A stretch of DNA of 64,000 nucleotides from Malus domestica. Lineage: Eukaryota; Streptophyta; Magnoliopsida; Rosales; Rosaceae. The DNA lies in contig NC_091670.1 in NCBI RefSeq assembly GCF_042453785.1, positions 40,993,501 to 41,057,500 on the forward strand, given 5' to 3'. The position numbers and the translations under genes are program-made. The notes beneath the pieces were generated by a model. It was not told the DNA's origin. It did no database searches and was given only the letters and a program-made list of their open reading frames with translations. Shown piece after piece: positions 32,909 through 45,500 of the stretch (positions are counted from its first letter, which is position 1; each line of letters starts with the position of its first letter).

Positions 32909-35900
32909 ATGAATTCCACTAAATTCTTTTTTGTCACAATTATATTGCTTATCTTCCTTGTGATTCTTCCCTCTTCCCTTTCGGTTGCCATAGACGCCAT
33001 TATACCAAACCAACCCCTAAGAGATGGCGACGTTCTTCTCTCCACCACTAAAATCTTTGCACTAGGGTTTTTCAGCCCAGGTGATTCTCATAATCGTTAC
33101 GTCGGAGTTTGGTACAACAAAATTCCAATCCAAACCATCGTCTGGACTGCAAACAGAGACAACCCCATAATTCCTATTTCTGGAGCTGGGCTCCTAGCTA
33201 TTCATGGAGACCATGGAGGCCTTGTCATTTATGGGAAGGACCAAAATACCCCTCTTTGGTCTGCTAATGTCACAGTCTCTTCGCCAAACAATTACGCAAT
33301 AGCCAAACTTTTGGATACAGGAAATCTTGTATTGCTTGAGAATAACGGTAGTAGCCAAACGGTGCTGTGGCAAGGCTTTGATTACCCCTCAGATACAGTG
33401 CTTCCGTTGATGAAGATTGGGCTGAACCGGCGGTCAGGGCTGAACTGGATCCTAAAATCTTGGAAGTCCCACGATGATCCCAGTTCGGGGACTTTTTCAT
33501 ATGAGATTGACCCAACCGGGTTTTTGCAGGTGATTATGTACAACGGTCGAACCAAATGGTTTCGGGCCGGACCTTGGACCGGAAAGGAATTGAGCGGGCT
33601 CCCCGAGATAACATCTAATAGTCACCGCAGCTTTGTGAACAATAAAGATGAGACATATCTGGTGTATACTGTTCCAAATGGCTCAGTTTTCACAAGGGGA
33701 GTGGTAGATGAATCAGGAACTTTTCAACGGTTCGTATGGCGAGGTCAAGAAAACAAATGGATCGAAGTAAGCTCTAACCCTAGTGAGTGGTGTGACTACT
33801 ATGGACAGTGTGGTCCAAATAGTAACTGTGACCCATACAGTAATTATAACTTCTCTTGCCTTTGTCTACCCGGATTTGAACCCAAGTTCCCCCGGGATTG
33901 GTCTCTGAGAGTTGGATGGGGTGGATGCCTGAGAAAATCGGGAGCGTCTACATGCCAAAAAGGGGAGGGGTTTGTTAAGGTGGCACACGTGAAGGTACCC
34001 GACACATCTTGGGCACGTGTGAATATGAGTTTAAGTCTGAAAGGGTGTGAGCAAGAGTGCAGAAAGAATTGCTCTTGCACGGCATACACGAGTGCAGATG
34101 AAAGGGATGGAGGGAAGGGTTGCGTTACGTGGTACGGGGACTTGATAGACGCAAGAACTTTTTCAAATGTTGGGCAGGACTTGTATGTACGGGTCGATGC
34201 AGCTACTCTAGGTAGTCACTTTATTTTTCATACTCACAATATTTTGTATTCTACACTTTCTACCGGAAATTCTTCTAATACGAGACAAATCTTATTGGAT
34301 AGTACGTAGTTGCATGTTGATTGACCGGCTGCATTTTTGCCCTGATCCACCTAGCTACTTACATCCCACAATTATCTCGCAGATGAGGAAACCACATAAT
34401 TTTCCTTTATTTTTTATAGTGATTTGCTACCGTTTACAGTTCACAACTGTTGAATTCTTTGGATTTTTATTTTTATTTTAAATGCTTGTAGCTCAATTTG
34501 CAAATGGTTCTGTAATTGGCAAGAAGGCAAGGCTGGCAATTTCACTAGTATCCGCTCTTGTGTTCCTTGTCCTAGTATTCCTTTCGTGTTGGTTGGTAAG
34601 GAGGAAGAGAAAAGGTAAATAAATTTTCTTTCTCTATCTTAATTAGATCCCTCTTGTGTCGGTCTTCTGTTACATCAACACTACATTAATAAATTACTGT
34701 CACTAATGTTAGTTGAACAAAATGAGATGGGTAATTATTAGGGGTTACTGGGTGGGTATACTATGAGGCCGTTTACTCACTCTATTATGTAAAACTAATG
34801 CCAACGGTTGTTGTAAGTTTTCTTGTAGTGTCGCGCAATACTGATTGTTAATGACCAAAAGGCTATAACGTTGCATTGCTTGTTATGTATTTCATGACAG
34901 CAGGGAGGCAGAGAAAAAATACGTTCTTCATGGAAGATAGAACAGATCTTGATGATCAAAGTAATATAAACTCAGAATTACCATTCTTTGATCTAACAAC
35001 CATCGCAGCGGCCACGGGAAATTTCTCTGTAGCAAACAAGCTTGGGAAAGGAGGTTTTGGCTCGGTCTATAAGGTAGTTAGCCTACTATACTTTTCCGAA
35101 TCATGCATAACTTCAGGTTAACCTAGAAGCTTACAACAAACATGACAATTCATGTTTGAAGCCTTTAAAATGAACTGTAGCATAAGTGCTTGGATTGTAA
35201 TTTCAGGGTGTACTTCATAATGGAAAGGAAGTAGCAGTGAAACGACTATCGAAGCATTCTGGTCAAGGAATTGAAGAGTTTAAGAATGAAGTTGTTATAA
35301 TTGCCAAACTCCAACATAGGAACCTTGTCAAGATTATAGGTTGTTGCGTTGAAGCTGAAGAGAAGATGCTAATATATGAATACGTACCAAACAAAAGTTT
35401 GGACTCTTTTATTTTTGGTACATCTTCTTACTTTTTTTTCTTTTAATTTCGTTTTGAAACTAAAGTTAACAAGAATTTATTTGGTCTCAATTTCTTACTG
35501 TATCCAGATGAAACAAAAAGAAATCTTTTAGATTGGACAAAACGCTTTGAGATTATCTGTGGGATTGCTAGAGGGATTTTATATCTTCATCAGGATTCGA
35601 GATTAAGGATTGTCCATAGAGATCTAAAGGCCAGTAATGTTCTACTAGATGCATCTATGAATGCCAAAATATCAGATTTTGGTATGGCAAGAATATTTCT
35701 GGGGGACCAATGTGAAGCAAATACACATCGTGTGGTCGGAACATAGTAAGTTAATTAAATTTCATCAAAATTGAAGATACAAGTTGGCTAGAGCTTACCA
35801 AAATAGTAGGTTAATAGTTCCAACTTTTGAGTACAAGTCTCACCATGATCTCTTTATACTGTTGCAGTGGTTATATGTCGCCAGAGTATGCAATGGAAGG

Positions 35901-36420
35901 AATTTTTTCAGTAAAATCTGATGTGTATAGTTTTGGTGTTTTACTGCTAGAAATCATAACTGGCAGAAGAAATTCCGGATACTATCACAAAAAATATCCC
36001 CTCTCAAATTTGGTTGGATATGTAAGTTAACTATAGCCTATTTGCAAACAATGATTTTCCCACAAGTTTATCCCCTACTTTATTCATGCTTGGTTGATTT
36101 TTTTCAAACTGTTTTAGGTTTGGAACTTGTGGAGAGAAGGCAATGCCTTGGAAACCGTTGATCCATCCATGGGTGAATCGTACCATGTCAACGAAGTTGT
36201 GAGATGCATCCAAATTGCCCTCTTGTGTGTGCAAGAGTTTTCTGCTGACCGGCCAACCATGTCGGCGGTTGTTTTCATGCTAGGTAACGATGTAGCAGTT
36301 CCTTCCCCAAAACAGCCTGCATTTTTGTTGAGGAATTGTACTAGTGGAGATCCATCAACGAGTACTGAAGGAGCTGGTTCTACAAATGATGTGACATGTA
36401 CGGAGGTAGAAGCTCGCTAA
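32909..36420 (+). CDS. gene D: G-type lectin S-receptor-like Ser/Thr kinase
   Basis: Exons are 32909-34211, 34492-34614, 34904-35073, 35207-35417, 35508-35745, 35868-36021 and 36118-36420. All introns are GT..AG and the join is 833 codons in frame. It has a signal peptide ([11 protein letters not shown]...), bulb-type lectin with GVWYNK and [12 protein letters not shown]-locus glycoprotein, EGF-like [19 protein letters not shown], a membrane helix ([15 protein letters not shown]) and the kinase. The kinase has GKGGFG, Lys544 in VAVKRL, Asp641 in HRDLKASN and Asp659 in SDFG; the C terminus is EVEAR. It is the closest intact relative of gene C and of pseudogene E, and keeps the canonical SWKS.DDP. 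A plasma-membrane receptor role is inferred from the family. Confidence 0.94.
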
Positions 36421-36448
36421 AGAAAGGCCTAGGACATCCAACATGTTC

Positions 36449-36550
36449 CACAATATAGATATATATAAATATATATATATACACATATACATATATATAT
36501 ATACATATCTATATACATATATATATATATGTATATGTATATGCATATGT
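36449..36550. repeat. AT/TATAC microsatellite downstream of gene D
   Basis: About 100 bases of alternating AT with interspersed ATACAT units. Shorter versions stand at the same place after gene C and after pseudogene E, so it is an expanding microsatellite in a conserved 3' flank. Confidence 0.8.
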
Positions 36551-36979
36551 ACTAGTAGCAGCTTGCAAAGAATAATATACTACCGCATACGATTGGCTAC
36601 TGTGTGAAGAAAGGGTGAACGAAATTTACCATATGCCTTGAAAATGAAGATTCTCCAAGCAAAAGGAAGCTTCTTGATGTTAGAACTCATAAAAACTATA
36701 ATTAAAAAAATAAAGCCATTTCCTGTGGCGTTTTGAGTGAAAGAGAAACCAAAATCACAATTTTTTGCAGTTCGATTTAGTGCGGTTTTGAAGCTAAAAC
36801 CAAAATGAAACCAAACCTTTTGATTCAGTTATGTACGGTTTCAAATGATTTTGGTTCGGTTTTCAAACCATTTACATATAAAATGAAAAACATTCTCGTC
36901 GTTCTCCTCTTTGTCTCCCCTTTCTCACAAAAAATATTAAACAAAGCATACACACCCTAAGAGAGAGGTGTTACTGCTA

Positions 36980-37338
36980 AATTGCCCAGCTTCTGTGTGC
37001 AAGAGTATGCCACGACCGGCAAACAATGTCGGCAGTCGTTTTCATGCTAGGTAATGAAGAAGCAGCTCCTTCACCAAAACAACCAGCATTTTTATTGAAG
37101 AGGAGTTATAACAGTGGAGATCCATCACCCAGTTTTTTTTTTTTTTTTTAATTATTATTAAGGGGAGGGGAGGGTTCGAAACTATTACAAAAATTTAGAG
37201 GAGGAGACAGTTTCGAACCTAGAACGTATGGGTGAAAACCGAATACCCTAACCACTTGGATATTGAATCACATATGCATCACCCAGTACTAAAAATTATT
37301 TAAATGATGTTACATGTTGTACCATAGAACCTCGCTAA
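36980..37338 (+). pseudogene. exon-7 relic with intact SINE insertion
   Basis: It starts abruptly inside the last exon (CIQIAQL-like) and continues through [17 protein letters not shown] and GDPSPS. It is interrupted by a SINE at 37133-37276, then resumes and ends in EPR and a stop at 37338. The upstream part of exon 7 has been lost to unrelated sequence (about 36730-36960). Confidence 0.75.
37133..37276 (-). mobile_element. tRNA-like SINE with clear target duplication
   Basis: A minus-strand insertion with an A-tail (T-tract at 37133-37150). Its minus strand has AAGTGGTTAGGG and GGTTCGAAACT, in the spacing of pol III A and B boxes. CATCACCCAG stands on both sides (right copy 37277-37286). 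It is not interrupted, unlike the sister at 31074. Confidence 0.75.
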
Positions 37339-37782
37339 AGTTGAACTCGTTAAGATATTTCGAGTGCATTGACTTGTAGGATGTCAGAATTATTTGTTAA
37401 GATTGCGAATTTGTTAGGTAATTGAAGAGAAACTAGTCTAGTTAGCTAATTCTGTCAATTGTGTGACGTACTATGGTGGAAACTTGATCGCTAACAGACA
37501 CATTCACGTCAATTAGTGTTGAAGAATGAGAGGTTTGTGGTAATCAAACTTCAGCATAGCATAGGGAGCAGGTAAGACTTTTTATCTCGGTTTTGGCTTC
37601 TGGGATTCATACAGGAGAAAAGATGTTGACCTGTGATTCTTTGCTTGCCAAATAAACAATCCTAGGACTTTTCAAATTGGTTTACTATTTCATTTTATCA
37701 TGGATCGCTTTTATCATAGTGTCCACTACTAATCAGACTTTGTATCTTACCACCTACGAGTACATTATCTGTTGGACTCTAT

Positions 37783-38290
37783 GGTCTAAAATATCCATAA
37801 TATCCCGATATTTCCATCGAAATTTCCGTGTTTTTGGACTACCGATATTTTTTTGGACTTCCGATATTTCCAATATCATCGATATTTTAGACCTTGCGAA
37901 GTCACTCATGTATATTACCATGCAATGTATAAAGTGTAAAATATTGTATTAATTCATTATATATAAATGATTATGGTGTGTTTAAACTTCTTTCATTAAT
38001 TACTACATATTTGCTACACTCACAATGTTTGCCAGCTCGCTATATAATCAACTTAAATCAGTTATATCTATCATGCAATGCATTTCCTTCCAATTTTTTG
38101 TGATAAACTAATAGATAATTGACTAAATAAACATCCTGCAAAGTTTCAATAAAAATTTCCAAGTTTTTCTTACAATTTCCGTGGTTTTTATTCAATTTTT
38201 ATCGATATCGATAATATCCCGATATTTCTATCGAAATTTCCGTATTTTTGGACTACCGATATTTCCGATATCATCGATATTTTATACCAT
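37783..38290. mobile_element. 508-bp TIR element with GATATCG-rich ends
   Basis: The left end GGTCTAAAATATC and right end GATATTTTATACC are inverted repeats. Both ends carry CCGATATTTC/ATCGATATTT motifs. GGACTCTAT stands immediately before (37774-37782) and after (38291-38299). The homologous spacer at about 32480-32510 has one GGACTCTAT and no insert. The 9-base duplication suits a Mutator-like non-autonomous element; hAT is the alternative. Confidence 0.75.
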
Positions 38291-38329
38291 GGACTCTATC
38301 ATAATAATAAAAAGTAAAAGCATTCATTA

Positions 38330-41300
38330 TATATTATACATATACTAAAACCCAAACTCTCGGTTACTGTTCATTAACAGTAAATTGGAGAACCGTTTTG
38401 GTTCTGCGTTTCTACATTGATAAGACCGTTTTGCTCTTTTGGTTCTACATGTCTTTCATTGCTGGGTGCTTTGGCTTTGGTTGTTCTAGATATTTCTTTC
38501 TATTTTCTCTTCTCACTTCCCCTCGAATGCATAGCCCTGCATTTTCCCTAATCCCTACCGCGATCTCGCCTTCAATTCCTGTGAAATTCCGTTCCTAGAT
38601 TTCACCATTATAATTTATGTATTCATATTCGCGGGATTTTATATTATTTTTGCACGAAATTAATTTAATTTAGTTAATTTAGAATTTTAATTACTTAGTT
38701 ATAAAGTTTGAAGTTTTGAAAATAATCATTTAAAATTCGTAGACATTTCAAGGTCACAATTAATGTTTTCAAATAGAGTTCGATCCTACGAACGTGTAGG
38801 CTTGTTTGTGAATCGAAGTTATAATGAAGAAGTTATGAGCAACGGAAATTGGAGATAAATATTCATTTAGGAATTTCTCTAAATAAAAAAAATATTATTT
38901 TTGTTTGGAAGAATGACCAATCAGATTGTGGGGAAAGCCCCTTTTAATGGAAAGGTGGACCAATCAGAAAGAGGGGAGGGAGTGAACCAATGGGAGAGAA
39001 GAGAAACGAGAGAAATGAGAGAAAGGAAATGAGAGAACCAGCGGGTCGGGTCAGAGACTAACCCGTGTGACTCGACTGCTGACCAGACGGCAACAAGCTC
39101 GAATTTAGGCGATTTTTTGGCAAGATGAAGTCCGCCACCACTTGCAAACGTCTTCTCGTTATCCCTCCTGCGATTTTCACCCCCAAACCCAACAAGTATT
39201 GGACCCATTTCATGGTGCATAATGCACATGGGTCCGAGAACCCACCTCCAGGGATCTACCAATTCTGAAGCGTTTTCTTTCGACCATCACCATCTTTAGC
39301 ATCCTCTTGAGCCCAGGAACAAACCCCAAACAAGTTTGGGGATGACAGAGCAGCGAAGAAGACGAATCAACAATCACATAATTCTAGGGTTTCTGGTGAT
39401 CCACGTCGGATTAGGTATTTCCCGGCCGATTTGGACTTCGACCTAGGAATAAAAGTTCTTTCCCTTGTTGTGTTCTACAATCCTATTAAATTTGGTAATT
39501 TTTAGATTTGGTCGGAAAACTTAGTTTCCGTTCGCCGTGCGTGGCGACGATGCATGGCCCGAGAAACTACTTGATCCTTTTAGGTTGAATTTGATACCCC
39601 GATTCCATATTTGACAACCGATTAGTGAAATTCTATCATTTGAACCTAGTTTCATTAAGGAATACCACCTGACCATTGTAGCGAATGACGATCTGACCGT
39701 TGGATTATCATCAAACTTTAGTATGTTATTATACGTAATATTTAAGAACTTTAGGAACTTACGAATCGAAAATCCGGTGGATGGATCTTCCTGATTGGAT
39801 TACTACGGTTGACTTTGGTTAAGATGTTCTGAAGCGTTCTTCAGTACTAAAAGTAGCATTATTAGAGACTTTGTGAAATCTCATCCCTGAAATTTCACCA
39901 TTTATTACGTATTTCATAATTTAAATTCGTATTTCGCGATTACGTTATCTTTATTAATTAATTTTAACTCTACTAATTATAAGTTTAGTAATTGATTAGT
40001 TATCGAGTTGGAAGTTTCATAAACAATCTTTATCTTTCGTTGACATTTCGAAGTTACAACTAGTGTTTTTAAATAAATCTTGAACCCACGAATGCATAGG
40101 CGAAAGCCGTTTGCGAGTCTGAATTATAACGGTATAGTTATGGACGTTTGAAGTGGTGAAACTTTAGATTGTGGGAATCATTTTAATTTCCACTTATGGG
40201 TAAAAGACCCAAACCCTTTTTGGACTAATGGACCAGCTATTATAAGTGGAATTGGGCAATTTAGGTGGTGGAAAAAGGTTAGGCAGCAGCCACTATTAAG
40301 GGGACCTAGCAGATTTTTTTTAAGAGGATGTGAAAGGATCAATAGGAAGGAGGTTGACATTTTCTTTTTCCATTGGGTGAACCCGTGTACCACCACCAAC
40401 CTTTTTTTTTTTCAAACCGGCCAATGTTAGGCCAATTCCTACCATTTCTTTTCTGAATTTTCCTACCTCCTTCACCTGCAACTTGCTCTACTACCTTCCT
40501 CATTCCCTCTCTACCAAAAATCAAGGGTTTTAAGGTCTATTTCATGTAGAACTCCATAGGAAAACCCGAGGGTTTTCGACGACGAATTGTCATTCCGGAG
40601 AGTATCACCATTCACCATCACCCGTAATCAACTTCCCTTAGACCCAAGAACAAGACCCAACTTGTGGTTAGGGCGTTGGAACACCAAGGAAGCCGAATTG
40701 AAGAACACCCACCTTAGGGTTTCGTTGGGTGCGGGCCAATTTGAGGGCCTTCCTAGCCAAATTAGACTCGGCCACAGGTAAAAAGTTTACTCTACTTGTT
40801 GAAATCTTCATTCTTGTAAAATTTGAGAATTTTTGGAAAAAGTCAAATTTTCCAATATGTGATATTCAATTTATGAAAATGTTGTTGATTGTATATATTA
40901 TCGATAAGGTCTACCACTTGATTATTCTAACAATTGACAATCTTATCATTGAATTGAGACAAGATTTTAATATGCTATTGTAGATATTGTTTAAGGACCT
41001 TAGGGACTTATAAGTGAAAATCTAGTGATTGGATTTTACGAAACAAATGACGTAAGATCATGGACCCTACATTAGAACGACGGTTCGATTCCTCATTAAA
41101 TGTTGTTGTGGGAGACATATGAGAATTTTTGAGTATGTGAATTATCGACGGAAATCTAAATATGGACTTGTGCTTTGTTAGGCGGTGATAGAATGTGATG
41201 CCTTAACTATCGTGCTAGGGTACATTAGCACAGATTTCAGGTGAGTGACTTTAATATATGTGATATTGGTAATTACCAGATTGTCATAATTATGATCATG

Positions 41301-42596
41301 TGTGGTTATGAATTGGTTTTATGAATATGTTCTATTGAATTGTTATTCCAATACTTCGACATCAATTTATGTTTATGAACTGGGGTGTGGCATGTATATT
41401 GGAAATGTGGTTTGATTTGTATGATTGGCATGTTGAGATTAATGTGAGGACTAGTAATGACCGTTAACCATTATGATGGGGATTTGTTGATTCGTTATGG
41501 TTTCACCTTCCGCTTCGGTGATTGGTTCTAAATTTAGTAATTGTGCCTAATCTTCCTTTGTTGAGTTTTTATAAATTAAGTAGCATGTGCATGTCTCATT
41601 TCTTTGAGCCGTCGTACATTCTGATTGTTGGCCTTCTGCGATTCCGTTGAGTGATGGTCCGGAATCGTATCCACTCGGATTCCGTTGAGAGATGGTCCGG
41701 AATCCCTTCCATTCCGCGATTCCGTTGAGTGATGTTTCGGAATCGTATCTAAATTGGGTTTCATTTAGTTATTGTTACGTATTGTATTTAGCGATTCCAT
41801 TGAGTGAGGGTCCGGAATCATATCCACTTGGATTCCGTTGAGAGATGGTTTGGAATCCCTCCTATTTCGCGATTCCGTTGAGTAAAGGTCTGAGATCTTA
41901 CTCACCTTGGGATTTATTGAATTTGAATTGAGATGGCTTCAAAGGGGTAGGCTTCAGCCAAACGGTGTCGCTCTAACTCTACTTTTCATTGTGTTGTATA
42001 ATAAGAAGATGGTTGTGAGATGTTGTGATTGGTTTCAAATGAACCGTTGGATGTTTGAGTGACTCCTTCGGGGTTTGCAAAAGTTGGTATTGATTTCTTA
42101 TGAATGATTTATATTCAAGATATGTAAACTGTGTTTGATGGTTGGCATTAGCATTATTATCACATACTTGATATTATTGTCACTCTCATAAGCTTCACAA
42201 CTTATCCAGGTTGTTGTTTGCCTGGTGCACCATTCTGATGATGTAGGCACTGATCGTACAGGTGACAGGTTTGAGTAGACTTCGAGAAGTTTGTAGATGG
42301 GGGTAGCAATGCAATTATCAGAAACTTAGAGCGTTAGGTTACCCTTGTTTCACTCTTGTACTTTATCTTTTGGGACTTTCTTTTGAGCACCTCATACTTG
42401 TTCTTGTTAAAGCAAAGATTATGCTTCTTTTTGGGATGTACATATTTGTAAATATTTTGTGGAGAACTTAGCCACCTTCACATTATTTTGGGTTATCAGT
42501 TAAAGTATTTCATTCCGGAACTTATACCGTATTCAACGAACATTATTTTCCTTGTCACGTGTCGATTTTCGAAGTATGTTGGGATCGGGATGTGAC
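38330..42596. repeat. long LTR-like non-coding repeat tract
   Basis: No gene is seen. About 38595-38860 and 39885-40155 are diverged direct copies (shared AATTTCACCATT, GACATTTC and AATATAACG-like blocks about 1.29 kb apart). The right end reads GGGATCGGGATGTGACA, the style of ending found in long gypsy LTRs. I read it as one or two decayed LTRs or a large retrotransposon derivative. A clean left boundary and target duplication were not found. Confidence 0.4.
41638..41895. repeat. tandem palindromic repeat
   Basis: About six units each contain GATTCCGTTGAG(T/A)GATG then GTCCGGAATC, so every unit is itself a short inverted repeat (GATTCCG...CGGAATC). Unit spacing is about 37-40 bases with one longer gap. 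It lies inside the LTR-like tract. Confidence 0.7.
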
Positions 42597-45500
42597 AGAC
42601 TTAGTGGAGCCTAGCGGGCATATCTTAGTTAGCAAGTTATCCTAGGTGACGTGTACCTCGATTTACGTGCAAGTAGCACCTTATTGTATTATACATGTTT
42701 ACTATACTTCTAGATGATATGAATGAAATGTATGATTGCTAGTATAGAAATGTGAGCCTAGAATCTCATTAGAAGTATTATATAGAACTTATATGTTGGT
42801 ATGACAAGATAGTTAATGGTCGTGATAAGTTAATAGTGTTGGTGCTTACGTAGTAAATCATAGGAGTTGAGGTAGGTGTTGAAGTTTTTTATGAAGGTAA
42901 CTCTTGTGACATATAATCTAGTACTAGAAACTAATTAATTTGCTTGCTCGTAGGTATAAATTAATCTAGTTTCATGAAGTTTATTGGGGATAAAGTTCCA
43001 TGCCATCAGTTACAAAATCCTACTATGAGCCCCATAATAGGTTGTGGTTTTAAGGCATGGAAATCGGTTGCATCATGACGTATTTTGTGTCTCTTCATAA
43101 GACTTGTTGATGCAAAGTATTGGACCCATGAAGGTTAATCAAGGATTGCTAAGGTACACATTATTTAAGTCTTATGCTTGTAAATCTTTTCAATTTGAAC
43201 TATGATGTCGTTTTAGATGATGAAATTTGACTACTAGATTTTTATTTGGACATCGAAATTGAAATGATATGAAATTGAATTGTTATGGATGTATAAATTC
43301 ATGATAGATGCCCATAATTGTTTCTGGCAGATTGCGTGTCTTGATTTAAATTAAGTGAATGACACATCTAATGGTCGCCAAATGACCTGAATTTTTTTAT
43401 ATGTTCAACATATATATGTCTACTATGTGTCTGCAAATTTTCGTAAATTTTTCCATGTAGTGTAATTATGGTGAATTTACTAGTAACCCATGCTCGTACA
43501 GACAGTTTTGCTGGCAGATTGTTTTTTTCTTTTGAGACGTCACTTTAGACAATTATTTTGACCTAAAACGGCTCTATATTTTTATTTTATGAAGATTGGT
43601 ATGTCTATTTTGATCTGTAAAATTTTGGTAGCGATTAAGCTTTTAAATTAATTATGATGAATTTTGAAGCAAGTGTAACTCATTGCTGAAATTCTATTTG
43701 ATAACTTTATGTTGGTTGTGATGTCTATTTAATTATGTCTAAAATATGAAGCAAATTTGTTTAGGTACATCCTTGAAAGAATATATGAATGAGTGTTTGC
43801 CTAAGTGGGAGAATTAGTGAAAGAAAATTGGGCTTCACACTCATTAACTTATTTGCAATAAGTGTATAAACTCTAAAAGTTTAGTGGGAGTTCTAAAGTT
43901 TTGAGCATAAAGTGTTCTATCTTCCATGAATATGTGTTTTGGTTGATGAAATTAGAATTATGCCATGACTCGAATGACAATAATATGTTTGAGTTGCAGA
44001 ATGAGTACTTGGTGTATGTGTATATTTTTACTTGCAATCATTTGGATGCCTTGATTGATTATTTGTTAATCTTTAGAAAAAATTTTGAGGCTCATGGGGA
44101 CTTAGCACAAATATGGAATTATTAATGCAAATAGATGGTTGTGAAATACATGGTTTTGTATAAACAGCGGTGAATGTCTTAGTTTCACCTTTCATTGAGA
44201 TTATGCTATTTATTTTTTTTTTTTTGGGTTAAGGAAAGGTTAAAGAAATACAATTTTGTAGTGACACTAATACAAAATTATCTATAACCGGCAGTCCAAA
44301 AACAGACAAAAAACGTATATTACTATTGGATTTTAAGCAAAATCCGACAGAAAATGGATGCAGTGGCAGATATAATAAGCGACAGAATTGCTAGCATCAG
44401 GAAATGAATTTTCCGACAGAAAATACTCTAAAACCGACAGAAATTATGTCGGATATAACCAACATAGAATATATTAATAATGAATAAATTAGAGCATTTC
44501 TGTCGGCTAAAACCGACAGGAAATACTAAAACCGATAGAACTTCTGTCGGATATAATCGACAGAGAATTTATTAATAAGAATAAATAAAAGCTTTCTTGT
44601 CGGATAAAACCGACAAAAAATATATTAATAATTAAAAAAATATATAAACCACTTTCTGAATCATTTCTCAAAGAATCCAAAAGCACTGCCATAATACCTT
44701 CCCCTTCCTGGGTTCTTGTTCTTCTTAGCCATGACCAAATATCTCAAAGAATCTTTTAGCACTATTCTTTATACCATAACGGTGATTTTCCAGTTAAACA
44801 AAAAGGGGTCAGCTAGGTTGTTTAGGAATGAGCTCTCCCGCCTCTTCCAGCCACCCAACACTCCACGTTCTCCTTTCTATAAAACTCTTTTCAAATTAAG
44901 CCCACTTCTCTACAAATATCAAATAACCAAGCATCGTTAATTGCTAGAAGAGAAACAAAACTTCAAATCTTGCTCAAAAGAAACAACCAAGAACTAAAAA
45001 CCCAATAAACCCAAAAAGTTCACAGACATAATCAACCAATCAGATACCAAAGAACCCAAGTGGTACAAATAATAAAACATGAAATTCAAAACTATAAGCA
45101 CCTGATGAAGCGAAATGTAAAAACAAACTTTCAGATGTATACATACATACATACATATATAGTTAGTATATTATTGTAATGCATAGATGCTGACCTGGTA
45201 GAGAAGAACCTGCAGAGAATATGACTTTGTGTTGGTCTGGAAATTGGAGTCGATTATTGGGTGCTCTGCCTCCAGAGCTTTCAATAGCACATTAGGAATA
45301 AAAAAAACAACAATTTCACAGATAAATTCAACTAAATTTCTCTGAGGCATTCAAATAGCAGACCCAAATTTCCCAATTTTGCATTAGGTTTCCTCCATCC
45401 ATCTTTATATCTTGATTCTGACCCAAGAGATAGAATTTGTTAATTTTGAAGAGATGGAGGATGCTATGAAAATATCTTGCAGTGGGTTGAGAAAAGGGTG

